Origin: Gammaproteobacteria bacterium
GTDB lineage: Bacteria > Pseudomonadota > Gammaproteobacteria > Chromatiales > Chromatiaceae
Assembly (NCBI GenBank): GCA_015767355.1
Contig: JADWMH010000065.1
Coordinates: forward strand, 1-10,131
Length of the DNA stretch: 10,131 nucleotides
Direction of reading: 5' to 3'
Position numbers and translations under genes: made by a program. This document shows, piece after piece, positions 1 through 6,552 of this stretch. Positions within the stretch are counted from its first letter, which is position 1. Each line of letters begins with the position of its first letter. A model generated the notes under the pieces. It was not told the DNA's origin, did no database searches, and saw only the letters and a program-made list of their open reading frames with translations.

Positions 1-84
1 GGGCGCATAGTGAACTATGTAACCAAAGTGGCGGCGAAAAGCACGGACAAAAAGACAAGCAAGATTGGTATTTTAATAAATGCA
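1..84. other. Intergenic left edge downstream of aat, possible repeat fragment
   Basis: No gene can be supported between the window edge and the aat stop codon. The first bases form a small perfect hairpin: CATAGT (6-11) pairs with ACTATG (14-19) around a 2-base loop. The following stretch looks like the palindromic intergenic repeats found elsewhere in this window, but it is cut by the edge, so neither its length nor its family can be established. Confidence 0.25.
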
Positions 85-777
85 TCACCCCTTACTCCAC
101 AGAATGCTGTTTTGCCGCTGACTTGCGATGGCATTCATCTTCAGGAACTCCTCTCTTGGAACGCTTTCAGCTCCCAGGGTGAGCAGGTGGGGTGTCTCCA
201 TCTGGCAATCGATGAAATGAAAGCCATAATGCTGCAGCTTGCGCGTCAATGCAACCAGTGCAATTTTGGAGGCGTTGCTCATCAAGCTGAACATCGACTC
301 GCCATAAAATGCACTGCCGATGGCGACGCCATACAGCCCGCCGACCAGTTTGTTTTCATGCCACACCTCCACCGAATGGGCATAGCCATGATGATGGAGT
401 TTAATATAGGCGTCGATCATCTCGTCGATGATCCAGGTGCCGGGCTGATCCTGACGGGGTGTTGCTGCACAGTTGGCGATGACGTCGCTGAAGGCTTCAT
501 CAAATGTTGTCCGGTAGTCACCCCTGCGCAGGGTCTTCCGCAGGCTGCGTGAAATATGTATTTTCTCAGGGAACAGCAGTAGGCGAGGATCGGGTGACCA
601 CCACAGAATGGGCTCCCCGGCGCTAAACCAGGGGAAGATGCCCGAGCGATAGGCAGTGGATAAACGCGTGGCGCTGAGGTCGCCGCCTATGGCCAGCAGT
701 CCGTTCGGTTCGGTTTCGGCCAGCCGGGGATCAGGAAAATCGCTGTTGCTGGCAGTATCGTCCAGAGAGAAAAACAT
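85..777 (-). CDS. aat: Leucyl/phenylalanyl-tRNA–protein transferase
   Basis: This cytosolic enzyme of the bacterial N-end rule pathway moves Leu or Phe from charged tRNA to proteins with N-terminal Arg or Lys, marking them for ClpS/ClpAP. The 230 residues fit the family length (E. coli about 234). Family blocks are clear: EPNGLLAIGGDLS (about residues 23-35), YRSGIFPWF (43-51), PILWWSPDPR (56-65), then HSVEVW and LVGGLYGVAIG, FYGESMFS and the FIDCQ motif near the C-terminus. It lies 86 bp downstream of trxB on the same strand and is probably co-transcribed. The ATG at 777 gives the natural N-terminus, but no Shine-Dalgarno sequence precedes it: a palindromic repeat occupies the space up to about 20 bases from the start. 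In E. coli aat also neighbours trxB, with cydCD between them; here those genes are absent. Confidence 0.97.
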   Translation of the reverse strand: MFFSLDDTASNSDFPDPRLAETEPNGLLAIGGDLSATRLSTAYRSGIFPWFSAGEPILWWSPDPRLLLFPEKIHISRSLRKTLRRGDYRTTFDEAFSDVIANCAATPRQDQPGTWIIDEMIDAYIKLHHHGYAHSVEVWHENKLVGGLYGVAIGSAFYGESMFSLMSNASKIALVALTRKLQHYGFHFIDCQMETPHLLTLGAESVPREEFLKMNAIASQRQNSILWSKG

Positions 778-798
778 AGATAGATAGTTGGCAGTCGT

Positions 799-858
799 CA
801 GTTTGCAGTTTCTGTTCCTTGCCTTTACTGCAAACTGTCTACTGATGACTGCAAACTG
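799..858. repeat. Three-copy CAGTTTGCAGT inverted/direct repeat between trxB and aat
   Basis: The 11-mer CAGTTTGCAGT (799-809) is followed by two copies of its reverse complement, at 827-837 and 848-858; the last two are direct repeats 21 bases apart. Copies one and two can form an 11-bp perfect stem with a 17-base loop. There is no U-tract, so a classical intrinsic terminator is unlikely. The repeat fills nearly the whole trxB–aat spacer and stops near the aat start, which lacks a ribosome binding site. It could modulate expression of aat relative to trxB. Confidence 0.7.
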
Positions 859-863
859 TGTTT

Positions 864-1820
864 TTAAGACTCAAGCGCATCAAGATACTTCTCGGCATCC
901 AGCGCAGCCATGCAGCCATTTCCTGCCGAGGTAATCGCCTGGCGATAGACGTGGTCCATGACGTCGCCGGCGGCAAAAACACCCTCGATGGAGGTTTGGG
1001 TGGCATTGCCATCGATGCCGCTGTGGACCTTGAGGTAGCCGTTGTGCATTTCGAGCTGGCCATCGAAGAGCGCGGTATTGGGTTTGTGCCCGATAGCGAT
1101 GAAAACCCCGTGCAGATCAAGATCCCTGGTGGAGCCGTCCTTGACATTTTTCAGACGCATGCCGGTCACGCCGCTGTCGTCGCCCAGGACTTCCTCGAGC
1201 ACTGAGTCCCACTCGATGGTGATGTTGCCGTTTTCAGCTTTTTCGAGAATCTGATGCTGGAGGAATTTTTCTGCGCGTAATTCATCACGGCGATGAACCA
1301 GTGTGACATGATCCGCAATATTTGAGAGGTAGAGCGCCTCCTCGACAGCGGTGTTGCCGCCTCCGATCACGCCAACCTTCTGGTTTTTATAGAAAAAGCC
1401 GTCACAGGTGGCGCAGGCTGAGACTCCCTTGCCCTTGAAGGTCTCTTCCGATTCCAGACCCAGATACATGGCGGATGCGCCGGTGCAGATAATCAATGCA
1501 TCACATGTATATTCCTGCTGGTCGCCGCTGAGCTGAAAGGGCTGCTGGCTGAGGTCCGCTTTGTTGATATGGTCGAAAATGACCTCTGTTTCAAAACGCT
1601 CCGCATGTAGACGCATGCGCTCCATCAGATCGGGCCCCTGGACGCCTTCGTGATCACCGGGCCAGTTGTCGACGTCGGTGGTCGTGGTCAGTTGTCCGCC
1701 TTGCTCCATGCCGGTAACCAGCACCGGATGGAGGTTGGCGCGTGCAGCGTAAACTGCAGCTGTATATCCGGCTGGACCGGACCCCAGGATCAGAAGTCGG
1801 CAATGCTTGCTTTCACTCAT
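864..1820 (-). CDS. trxB: Thioredoxin-disulfide reductase (thioredoxin reductase)
   Basis: This FAD- and NADPH-dependent cytosolic flavoenzyme reduces thioredoxin and so feeds disulfide reduction, ribonucleotide reductase and peroxide defence. From the chosen ATG the protein is 318 residues, the usual low-molecular-weight TrxB length. Visible motifs in order: FAD-binding GSGPAG (13-18), the redox-active CATC pair (136-139), NADPH-binding GGGNTA (153-158) followed by HRRDELRA, and the C-terminal FAD contact AAGDVMD. The ATG at 1820 is preferred over the in-frame TTG at 1841 because GGGGA lies about 8 bases upstream and the protein then begins MSESKH, as typical family members do. It is divergent from ftsK and lies upstream of aat on the same strand. 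The next plus-strand gene is ftsK, as in E. coli where only lrp intervenes. Confidence 0.98.
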   Translation of the reverse strand: MSESKHCRLLILGSGPAGYTAAVYAARANLHPVLVTGMEQGGQLTTTTDVDNWPGDHEGVQGPDLMERMRLHAERFETEVIFDHINKADLSQQPFQLSGDQQEYTCDALIICTGASAMYLGLESEETFKGKGVSACATCDGFFYKNQKVGVIGGGNTAVEEALYLSNIADHVTLVHRRDELRAEKFLQHQILEKAENGNITIEWDSVLEEVLGDDSGVTGMRLKNVKDGSTRDLDLHGVFIAIGHKPNTALFDGQLEMHNGYLKVHSGIDGNATQTSIEGVFAAGDVMDHVYRQAITSAGNGCMAALDAEKYLDALES

Positions 1821-2141
1821 GTATAATTCCCCAAAATGCAAGATGGCCCGACAGGCTTGTTCGGCAGATTTTTTCTATGTTACGGAATGGAATCAAAAGG
1901 GTAAAGGGATTCATTGAAATTGGTTCAATTATGTAATCTCTCAATAACACCGTGCTGGAAACTGATCGAAAAAATGTAGGGGGGATAAGGCGTTTTTTTG
2001 CCGCATCCACCATTGTGCCAAAAGCATGGTGGATGCGCTGTCGCTTATCCCCCCTACATCCGCTTAGAAGCAATGCATGGGGTTATTGAGAAATAACTGA
2101 AAAATTAGGTAAACATTCGAAATTAATGAGGAATAGTCATC
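1821..2141. other. Divergent trxB/ftsK intergenic region
   Basis: This 321-bp region must hold the promoters of both trxB (leftward) and ftsK (rightward). It is AT-rich apart from the 86-bp palindromic element at 1974-2059. A weak candidate ftsK promoter is TTGAGA (2086-2091) with TAAACA (2110-2115) 18 bases on; no convincing trxB promoter was found. The ftsK start has a good Shine-Dalgarno, GAGGA at 2128-2132. No lrp gene or other ORF with recognisable content is present. Confidence 0.4.
1974..2059. repeat. 86-bp double palindrome, MITE/REP-like element
   Basis: Outer arms of 16 bp match perfectly (1974-1989 with 2044-2059; ATGTAGGGGGGATAAG and its complement). Inside them is a second perfect 12-bp stem (2002-2013 with 2026-2037; CGCATCCACCAT and its complement) around a 12-base loop. 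The unit equals two inverted copies of a GTAGG-GGGATAAGCG ... GCATCCACC sequence, a pattern I recognise from intergenic repeats in many proteobacteria (family assignment from memory). No coding content and no obvious target-site duplication. It sits between divergent genes and could form a cruciform or transcript hairpin. Confidence 0.85.
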
Positions 2142-4466
2142 GTGTCCTGGAGTGAGTTGGCAAACAGTAATGAGCGGGGGATCAGTGAGCGTCTCAGAGA
2201 GGGGGCTTTCTGGATGATTGTCGCTGTTGCAGCCTATTTTTTTCTCACATTCATTACCTATTCGCAGCTTGATCCCGGCTGGTCATATGTGGGTGAACGT
2301 GAGGATATCCATAATCTTGGTGGGGTGGCAGGCGCCTGGTTCGCCAGTGTTTTTTACTCACTGTTTGGTATTTTCGCCTTTTTATTTCCGGTGATGCTGG
2401 TATGGAGCGGCTGGCTGATCCTCAGGGAACGCACCGTTGATGACCACATGAATACGCCGCTGCTCACCCTGCGCTGGAGTGGTTTTGCATTGACGATCAT
2501 CGGCGGGTGCGGGCTGGGCGCACTGCATCTGAGCGATTTCGGTCTGAAGCTGGCAGAGGGGGCTGGAGGAATTCTCGGCCAGGTGCTGGAATCGATGCTG
2601 GTGAATGCGCTCAGTCCAACGGGTGCGACGCTGCTGCTGGTAGCAATTTTCGTTGCTGGAGTGACGCTGTTTACCGGTGTCTCCTGGTTCATGGTCATGG
2701 AGGCGGTAGGCGGACTCGTCCTGGGCGTTTATGACCAGATTCTCTCATTGTTCAAAAAACGCCGCGAGCAGAAGGAGGAGAAGATCGAGGCCCAGCGTCT
2801 CAAAGAGGAGCGCATCGTCTCGTTGAAAATAGACCGAAAAAAGGCGGAGAAGAGGAAGCCGCCGAAAATCGAACCGGTCATCCAGAAAATCAAACGCAGC
2901 GCCAGGGTCGAGAAAGAGAAGCAAAAGACCATGTTCAAAGCGGATCCCAACACCGTATTGCCGCCGCTGTCCCTGCTGGACGAACCCGGAGAGCGGGTGC
3001 AGCAGCATTCAGACAAGGCCCTGGAGATGATGTCGCGGCAGCTTGAACTGAAGTTGTCGGATTTCAAGGTGGATGTCTCGGTAGTGGCTGTCCATCCGGG
3101 GCCAATCGTCACACTCTATGAGCTGGAGCTGGCTGCCGGGACCAAGGCGAGCAAGGTGACCGCACTGTCAAAGGATCTGGCGCGTTCTCTGTCGGTCATC
3201 AGTGTACGTGTGGTTGAGAATATCCCCGGCAAATCGGTGATCGGTATTGAAATTCCTAATGAACACAGGGAAATCGTCTTTCTCAGCGAGATACTGCGCT
3301 CCGAAGTCTATGACAAGTCCCGTTCGGTGATGACGCTGGGTATGGGCAAGGATATTGCAGGAAACCCAACCGTAGCCAATCTCTCTAAAATGCCGCACGC
3401 ATTGATTGCCGGCACCACGGGTTCCGGTAAATCGGTCGCTGTTAATGCCATGATCCTGAGTCTGCTGTTCAAGGCGAAAGCGGATGAAGTGCGTATGATC
3501 ATGATCGACCCCAAAATGCTGGAGTTGTCGGTGTATGAAGGCATACCGCATCTGTTATGCCCGGTGGTCACGGATATGGCGGATGCGGCTAATGCGCTAC
3601 GCTGGTGTGTGGCCGAGATGGAGCGGCGTTACAAATTAATGTCGGCGCTGGGAGTGCGCGGCATCGCCGGCTATAACAAGAAGGTCATGGATGCAGAGAA
3701 GGCCGGTGAACCCTTGAAAGATCCGTTCTTCGTGGTTGATCCCAACACCCTGCTGGATGAGGGCGCTGAACCGCCGGAGATTCCAACACTCAGTAAAATG
3801 CCGTTTATCGTGGTTGTGGTCGATGAGTTCGCTGACATGATCATGGTGGTTGGCAAGAAGGTTGAGGAACTGATCGCCCGGCTGGCGCAAAAAGCGCGTG
3901 CTGCAGGGATCCACCTGCTGCTGGCAACTCAACGGCCATCGGTGGATGTCATCACAGGTCTGATCAAGGCCAATGTGCCTACCCGCGTCGCCTTCCAGGT
4001 CTCCTCACGCATCGATTCACGCACCATTCTTGACCAGCAGGGCGCCGAGCATCTGCTGGGGCATGGCGATATGCTCTATCTGCCGCCGGGAAGCAGCATC
4101 CCCCAGCGGCTGCATGGCGCTTTCGTGGATGACCATGAGGTGCATAACGTGGTCGAATTTCTGAAGCATAATGGTGCTGCAAACTATGTCGATGAGATTT
4201 TACAGGAGCATTCCGAGGCTATTCCAGGATTGTCGCCGGAGGCATCGGGCGTCGATGTGGAAGATAGTGATCCGCTGTTTGACGAGGCGGTGCAAATCGT
4301 TACCGACACACGCCGCGCCTCTATATCGGGAGTGCAGCGCCGTCTCAAAATCGGTTATAACCGGGCGGCGCGCATGATCGAGGAGATGGAGCGTATCGGC
4401 ATTGTCTCTCCGCCTGAAACCAATGGCTCCAGAACTGTGCTGGCTCCACCACCTGTTGAGGGTTGA
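2142..4466 (+). CDS. ftsK: DNA translocase FtsK
   Basis: A membrane-anchored, septum-localised hexameric ATPase that pumps chromosomal DNA toward dif and activates XerCD during division. It has 774 residues, short for the family because the linker is small (E. coli is about 1329). The N-terminal domain has hydrophobic segments near residues 22-40, 65-94, 112-130 and 161-187. A very basic and acidic linker (about 204-265, rich in K, R and E) follows. The motor carries Walker A GTTGSGKS (424-431), Walker B IVVVVDEFAD (about 556-565) and the ATQRPS motif. The C-terminal winged-helix gamma domain, which reads KOPS, is at about 710-770. The start is GTG, supported by GAGGA upstream; the protein then begins MSWSEL. 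lolA follows within a few bases, as in E. coli. Confidence 0.98.
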   Translation: MSWSELANSNERGISERLREGAFWMIVAVAAYFFLTFITYSQLDPGWSYVGEREDIHNLGGVAGAWFASVFYSLFGIFAFLFPVMLVWSGWLILRERTVDDHMNTPLLTLRWSGFALTIIGGCGLGALHLSDFGLKLAEGAGGILGQVLESMLVNALSPTGATLLLVAIFVAGVTLFTGVSWFMVMEAVGGLVLGVYDQILSLFKKRREQKEEKIEAQRLKEERIVSLKIDRKKAEKRKPPKIEPVIQKIKRSARVEKEKQKTMFKADPNTVLPPLSLLDEPGERVQQHSDKALEMMSRQLELKLSDFKVDVSVVAVHPGPIVTLYELELAAGTKASKVTALSKDLARSLSVISVRVVENIPGKSVIGIEIPNEHREIVFLSEILRSEVYDKSRSVMTLGMGKDIAGNPTVANLSKMPHALIAGTTGSGKSVAVNAMILSLLFKAKADEVRMIMIDPKMLELSVYEGIPHLLCPVVTDMADAANALRWCVAEMERRYKLMSALGVRGIAGYNKKVMDAEKAGEPLKDPFFVVDPNTLLDEGAEPPEIPTLSKMPFIVVVVDEFADMIMVVGKKVEELIARLAQKARAAGIHLLLATQRPSVDVITGLIKANVPTRVAFQVSSRIDSRTILDQQGAEHLLGHGDMLYLPPGSSIPQRLHGAFVDDHEVHNVVEFLKHNGAANYVDEILQEHSEAIPGLSPEASGVDVEDSDPLFDEAVQIVTDTRRASISGVQRRLKIGYNRAARMIEEMERIGIVSPPETNGSRTVLAPPPVEG

Positions 4467-4470
4467 TAGC

Positions 4471-5196
4471 ATGCCTATTTCTCAAGTGAGACCAACTCTC
4501 AGACAGACGAGGCATGAAAGAGATTATTTTTCTCTCGCCAAGGCGCAAAGACCGCAAAGGTTTTTCTTGGCGAGCTTCGCGTCTTGGCGAGAGTTATTAA
4601 TCATTTTATTGATATCACTGCTCTCTCTGTTTTCAACGCCGCTGTATGCAACGTCGCTGGACAGGTTTCTCACCGGCCTGAAAACCATGCAGGCGGATTT
4701 TGTGCAGAGTGTCGAGTCGCAGGGCGGTAGTCAATATTCATCACAAAACGGCGTATTCTATCTCAAGCGTCCGGGTAAATTTCGCTGGGATTATGCTGGC
4801 AAGGATGCGCAATTGATTGTCGCTGACGGCAGGACGGTGTGGCTGCTGGATCGCGATCTCGAACAGGTTTCGCATCAGCCGCAAAAAATGGCGCTGCGCG
4901 GCACGCCGGCGCAGCTGCTGTCACAGGGAGAAAAGGTCGACAAACATTTCACAATTTTGCGTGAATATAAACGCGATGGACTGGAGTGGATGGCGCTTGC
5001 TCCCGTTGACAAGGATAGCCAGGTTGAGGAGGTGGATGTTGCTTTTCTTGATAACAAGCTGGTGAAACTGGAGATGACAGACAAACTTGGCCAGCACACC
5101 AGGTTCAGCTTCAGTAATGTGAAGCGCAATCCTGTTCTCAACAAAAGCCTGTTTAAATTCAAGGCGCCGCCCGGTTTCGATGTCTGGGAACACTGA
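4471..5196 (+). CDS. lolA: Outer-membrane lipoprotein carrier protein LolA (remodelled start)
   Basis: LolA is the periplasmic chaperone that accepts lipoproteins from the LolCDE transporter and hands them to LolB. The mature part (from TSLDRF at 4651, 181 residues) fits the family: FxQ-like MQADFVQS, SSQNGVFYLKRPGKFRWDY, and a C-terminus with FSFSNV and FKFKAPPGFDV. A hydrophobic signal core (LLIILLISLL) ends in the cleavage-like PLYA|TS. The start is uncertain. ATG 4471 has an excellent GAGGG 8 bases upstream but gives a 60-residue leader with a long charged n-region. TTG 4567, inside a repeat, has AAAGG 6 bases upstream and gives a normal 28-residue signal. ATG 4514 is out of frame but would fit perfectly if the 62-bp repeat at 4532-4593 were absent. 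The 3' end overlaps rarA by 17 bp. Confidence 0.93.
   Translation: MPISQVRPTLRQTRHERDYFSLAKAQRPQRFFLASFASWRELLIILLISLLSLFSTPLYATSLDRFLTGLKTMQADFVQSVESQGGSQYSSQNGVFYLKRPGKFRWDYAGKDAQLIVADGRTVWLLDRDLEQVSHQPQKMALRGTPAQLLSQGEKVDKHFTILREYKRDGLEWMALAPVDKDSQVEEVDVAFLDNKLVKLEMTDKLGQHTRFSFSNVKRNPVLNKSLFKFKAPPGFDVWEH
4532..4593. repeat. 62-bp palindromic repeat inside the lolA 5' end
   Basis: Perfect 11-bp terminal inverted repeats (CTCTCGCCAAG at 4532-4542 and its complement at 4583-4593) enclose an imperfectly palindromic interior built of CGCAAAG/CTTCGCG-like units. The sequence belongs to a type of short CGCCAAGG-containing intergenic repeat I have seen in other bacteria (from memory). Its length, 62 bp, is not a multiple of three, so it shifts the lolA reading frame relative to ATG 4514. 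It also contributes AAAGG (4556-4560) and an in-frame TTG (4567). Confidence 0.8.
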
Positions 5197-6505
5197 TCTG
5201 TTCGATCAGCAGGAGGGGCAATTCAGGCCGCTTGCCGATCGTATGCGCCCGCGCAACCTGCAGGAGTTCTACGGGCAGTCGAACATCGTTGGCGAATCTT
5301 CACCACTGCGCCAGGCCATCGAGAATGACCGTCTTCATTCGATGATCTTCTGGGGGCCTCCCGGTACGGGAAAAACCACGCTGGCCTCGATGCTGGCGAA
5401 TCACTCCGGAGCAGCTTTCATCAAGCTCTCTGCGGTGCTCTCCGGGGTCAAGGAGATTCGCGCCGCTGTCGAACAGGCGCGTGTACTGCGGCAGCAGGGC
5501 CGCATGACCGTGCTCTTTATCGATGAAGTGCACCGTTTCAACAAATCCCAGCAGGACGCTTTTCTGCCGCACGTCGAAGACGGCACCATCGTTTTTGTCG
5601 GTGCCACCACGGAAAACCCCTCCTTCGAACTCAATAATGCGCTGCTCTCCCGTGCCCGTGTCTATGTATTGAAGGCGCTCGGAGAAGATGCCTTGCTATC
5701 GATCATCCGCACTGCAATGGCGGACAACGAGCGGGGACTGGGCGAGCGTGGTTTGACAATCGAGGAGCAAGATCTGCAACTGCTGGTGCAGGCGGCCGAT
5801 GGCGATGCCCGGCGGGCGCTCAATCTGCTGGAGATTGCGGCGGACCTCAGCGATACAGATCAGATCTCCAGCGAGACTATCAGGGAGATCGTTGCCGGCA
5901 GGGTGCGCCGCTTCGACAAGGGAGGAGAGAGCTTCTACGACCAGATCTCTGCGCTGCATAAATCCGTGCGGGGCTCATCGCCCGATGCGGCGCTCTACTG
6001 GTTTTGCCGCATGCTTGACGGCGGCTGCGATCCCCTCTATATCGCCCGCAGGGTGGTGCGCATGGCCTCCGAAGATGTCGGCAACGCCGATCCGCGTGCG
6101 CTGCAGCTGGCGCTCGAAGCCTGGGATGTGCAGGAGCGCCTCGGCAGCCCGGAGGGAGAGCTTGCCATTGCACAGGCTGTCATCTATTTGGCGGTTGCAG
6201 CAAAGAGCAACGCCGTCTACACGGCATTTAACAATGCCATGAAGGCGGCAAAAAAATCAGGATCCCTGGAAGTGCCGCTGCATTTGCGCAATGCTCCCAC
6301 AAAACTGATGAAAGAGCTCGATTACGGCAAGGAGTATCGTTATGCTCATGACGAGCCAAATGCTTATGCTGCCGGTGAGAATTACCTTCCCGAAGAGCTT
6401 GCCGGGCAATCCTGGTACCACCCTGTCGACCGCGGGCTTGAGGCAAAGATCGCCGAACGCCTGGCCTGGCTGCGCGAGCTTGATCGCAGAAACGAAAAAA
6501 CATAA
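5180..6505 (+). CDS. rarA: Replication-associated recombination protein A (RarA/MgsA AAA+ ATPase)
   Basis: A cytosolic AAA+ ATPase related to clamp-loader subunits and eukaryotic WRNIP1/Mgs1; it acts at stalled forks and on single-strand/double-strand DNA junctions. At 441 residues it matches the family (E. coli 447). Seen in order: PLADRMRPRNLQEFYGQ (17-33), Walker A GPPGTGKT (59-66), Walker B VLFIDEVHRF (111-120), sensor 1 GATTENPS (141-148), the arginine-finger region ALLSRARVYVL, sensor 2 GDARRALNLLE, and the C-terminal tetramerisation/MgsA domain with EDVGNADPRAL. It overlaps the end of lolA by 17 bp, so the two are translationally linked. In E. coli rarA is followed by serS; here a phosphofructokinase gene takes that place. 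Confidence 0.98.
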   Translation: MSGNTDLFDQQEGQFRPLADRMRPRNLQEFYGQSNIVGESSPLRQAIENDRLHSMIFWGPPGTGKTTLASMLANHSGAAFIKLSAVLSGVKEIRAAVEQARVLRQQGRMTVLFIDEVHRFNKSQQDAFLPHVEDGTIVFVGATTENPSFELNNALLSRARVYVLKALGEDALLSIIRTAMADNERGLGERGLTIEEQDLQLLVQAADGDARRALNLLEIAADLSDTDQISSETIREIVAGRVRRFDKGGESFYDQISALHKSVRGSSPDAALYWFCRMLDGGCDPLYIARRVVRMASEDVGNADPRALQLALEAWDVQERLGSPEGELAIAQAVIYLAVAAKSNAVYTAFNNAMKAAKKSGSLEVPLHLRNAPTKLMKELDYGKEYRYAHDEPNAYAAGENYLPEELAGQSWYHPVDRGLEAKIAERLAWLRELDRRNEKT

Positions 6506-6510
6506 CTCCC

Positions 6511-6538
6511 CTGTCATTTCGACCGCAGGGAGAAATCT
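6511..6538. repeat. Short interspersed repeat fragment in the phosphofructokinase leader
   Basis: The sequence beginning CTGTCATTTCGACCGCAGGG and ending AGAAATCT resembles a short repeat (GTCATTTCGA...GGGAGAAATCTT) that I recall from intergenic regions of many bacteria; only about one copy is present. Together with the preceding CTCCC (6506-6510) it can form a small bulged stem, CTCCC-CTG with CAGGGAG (6526-6532). It fills the spacer after the rarA stop and ends just before the AAGGAG ribosome binding site of the next gene. Confidence 0.5.
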
Positions 6539-6552
6539 TGAAGGAGAAAATC

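Noticed and set aside
10..552. A 180-codon plus-strand reading frame opposite aat
   Set aside because: It overlaps the certain aat gene on the other strand, has no recognisable protein features and no ribosome binding site; it is a shadow frame.
799..837. The 11-bp stem after trxB as an intrinsic terminator
   Set aside because: No U-run follows on the minus strand and the loop is 17 bases; a repeat element is the simpler reading.
1813..2073. An 86-codon minus-strand frame across the trxB leader
   Set aside because: Much of it translates the palindromic repeat, and it has no family resemblance and no supported start.
4514..4600. The short frame starting MKEIIF as a separate small gene
   Set aside because: It is better explained as the former lolA start interrupted by the repeat; its Shine-Dalgarno spacing is only 1 base.
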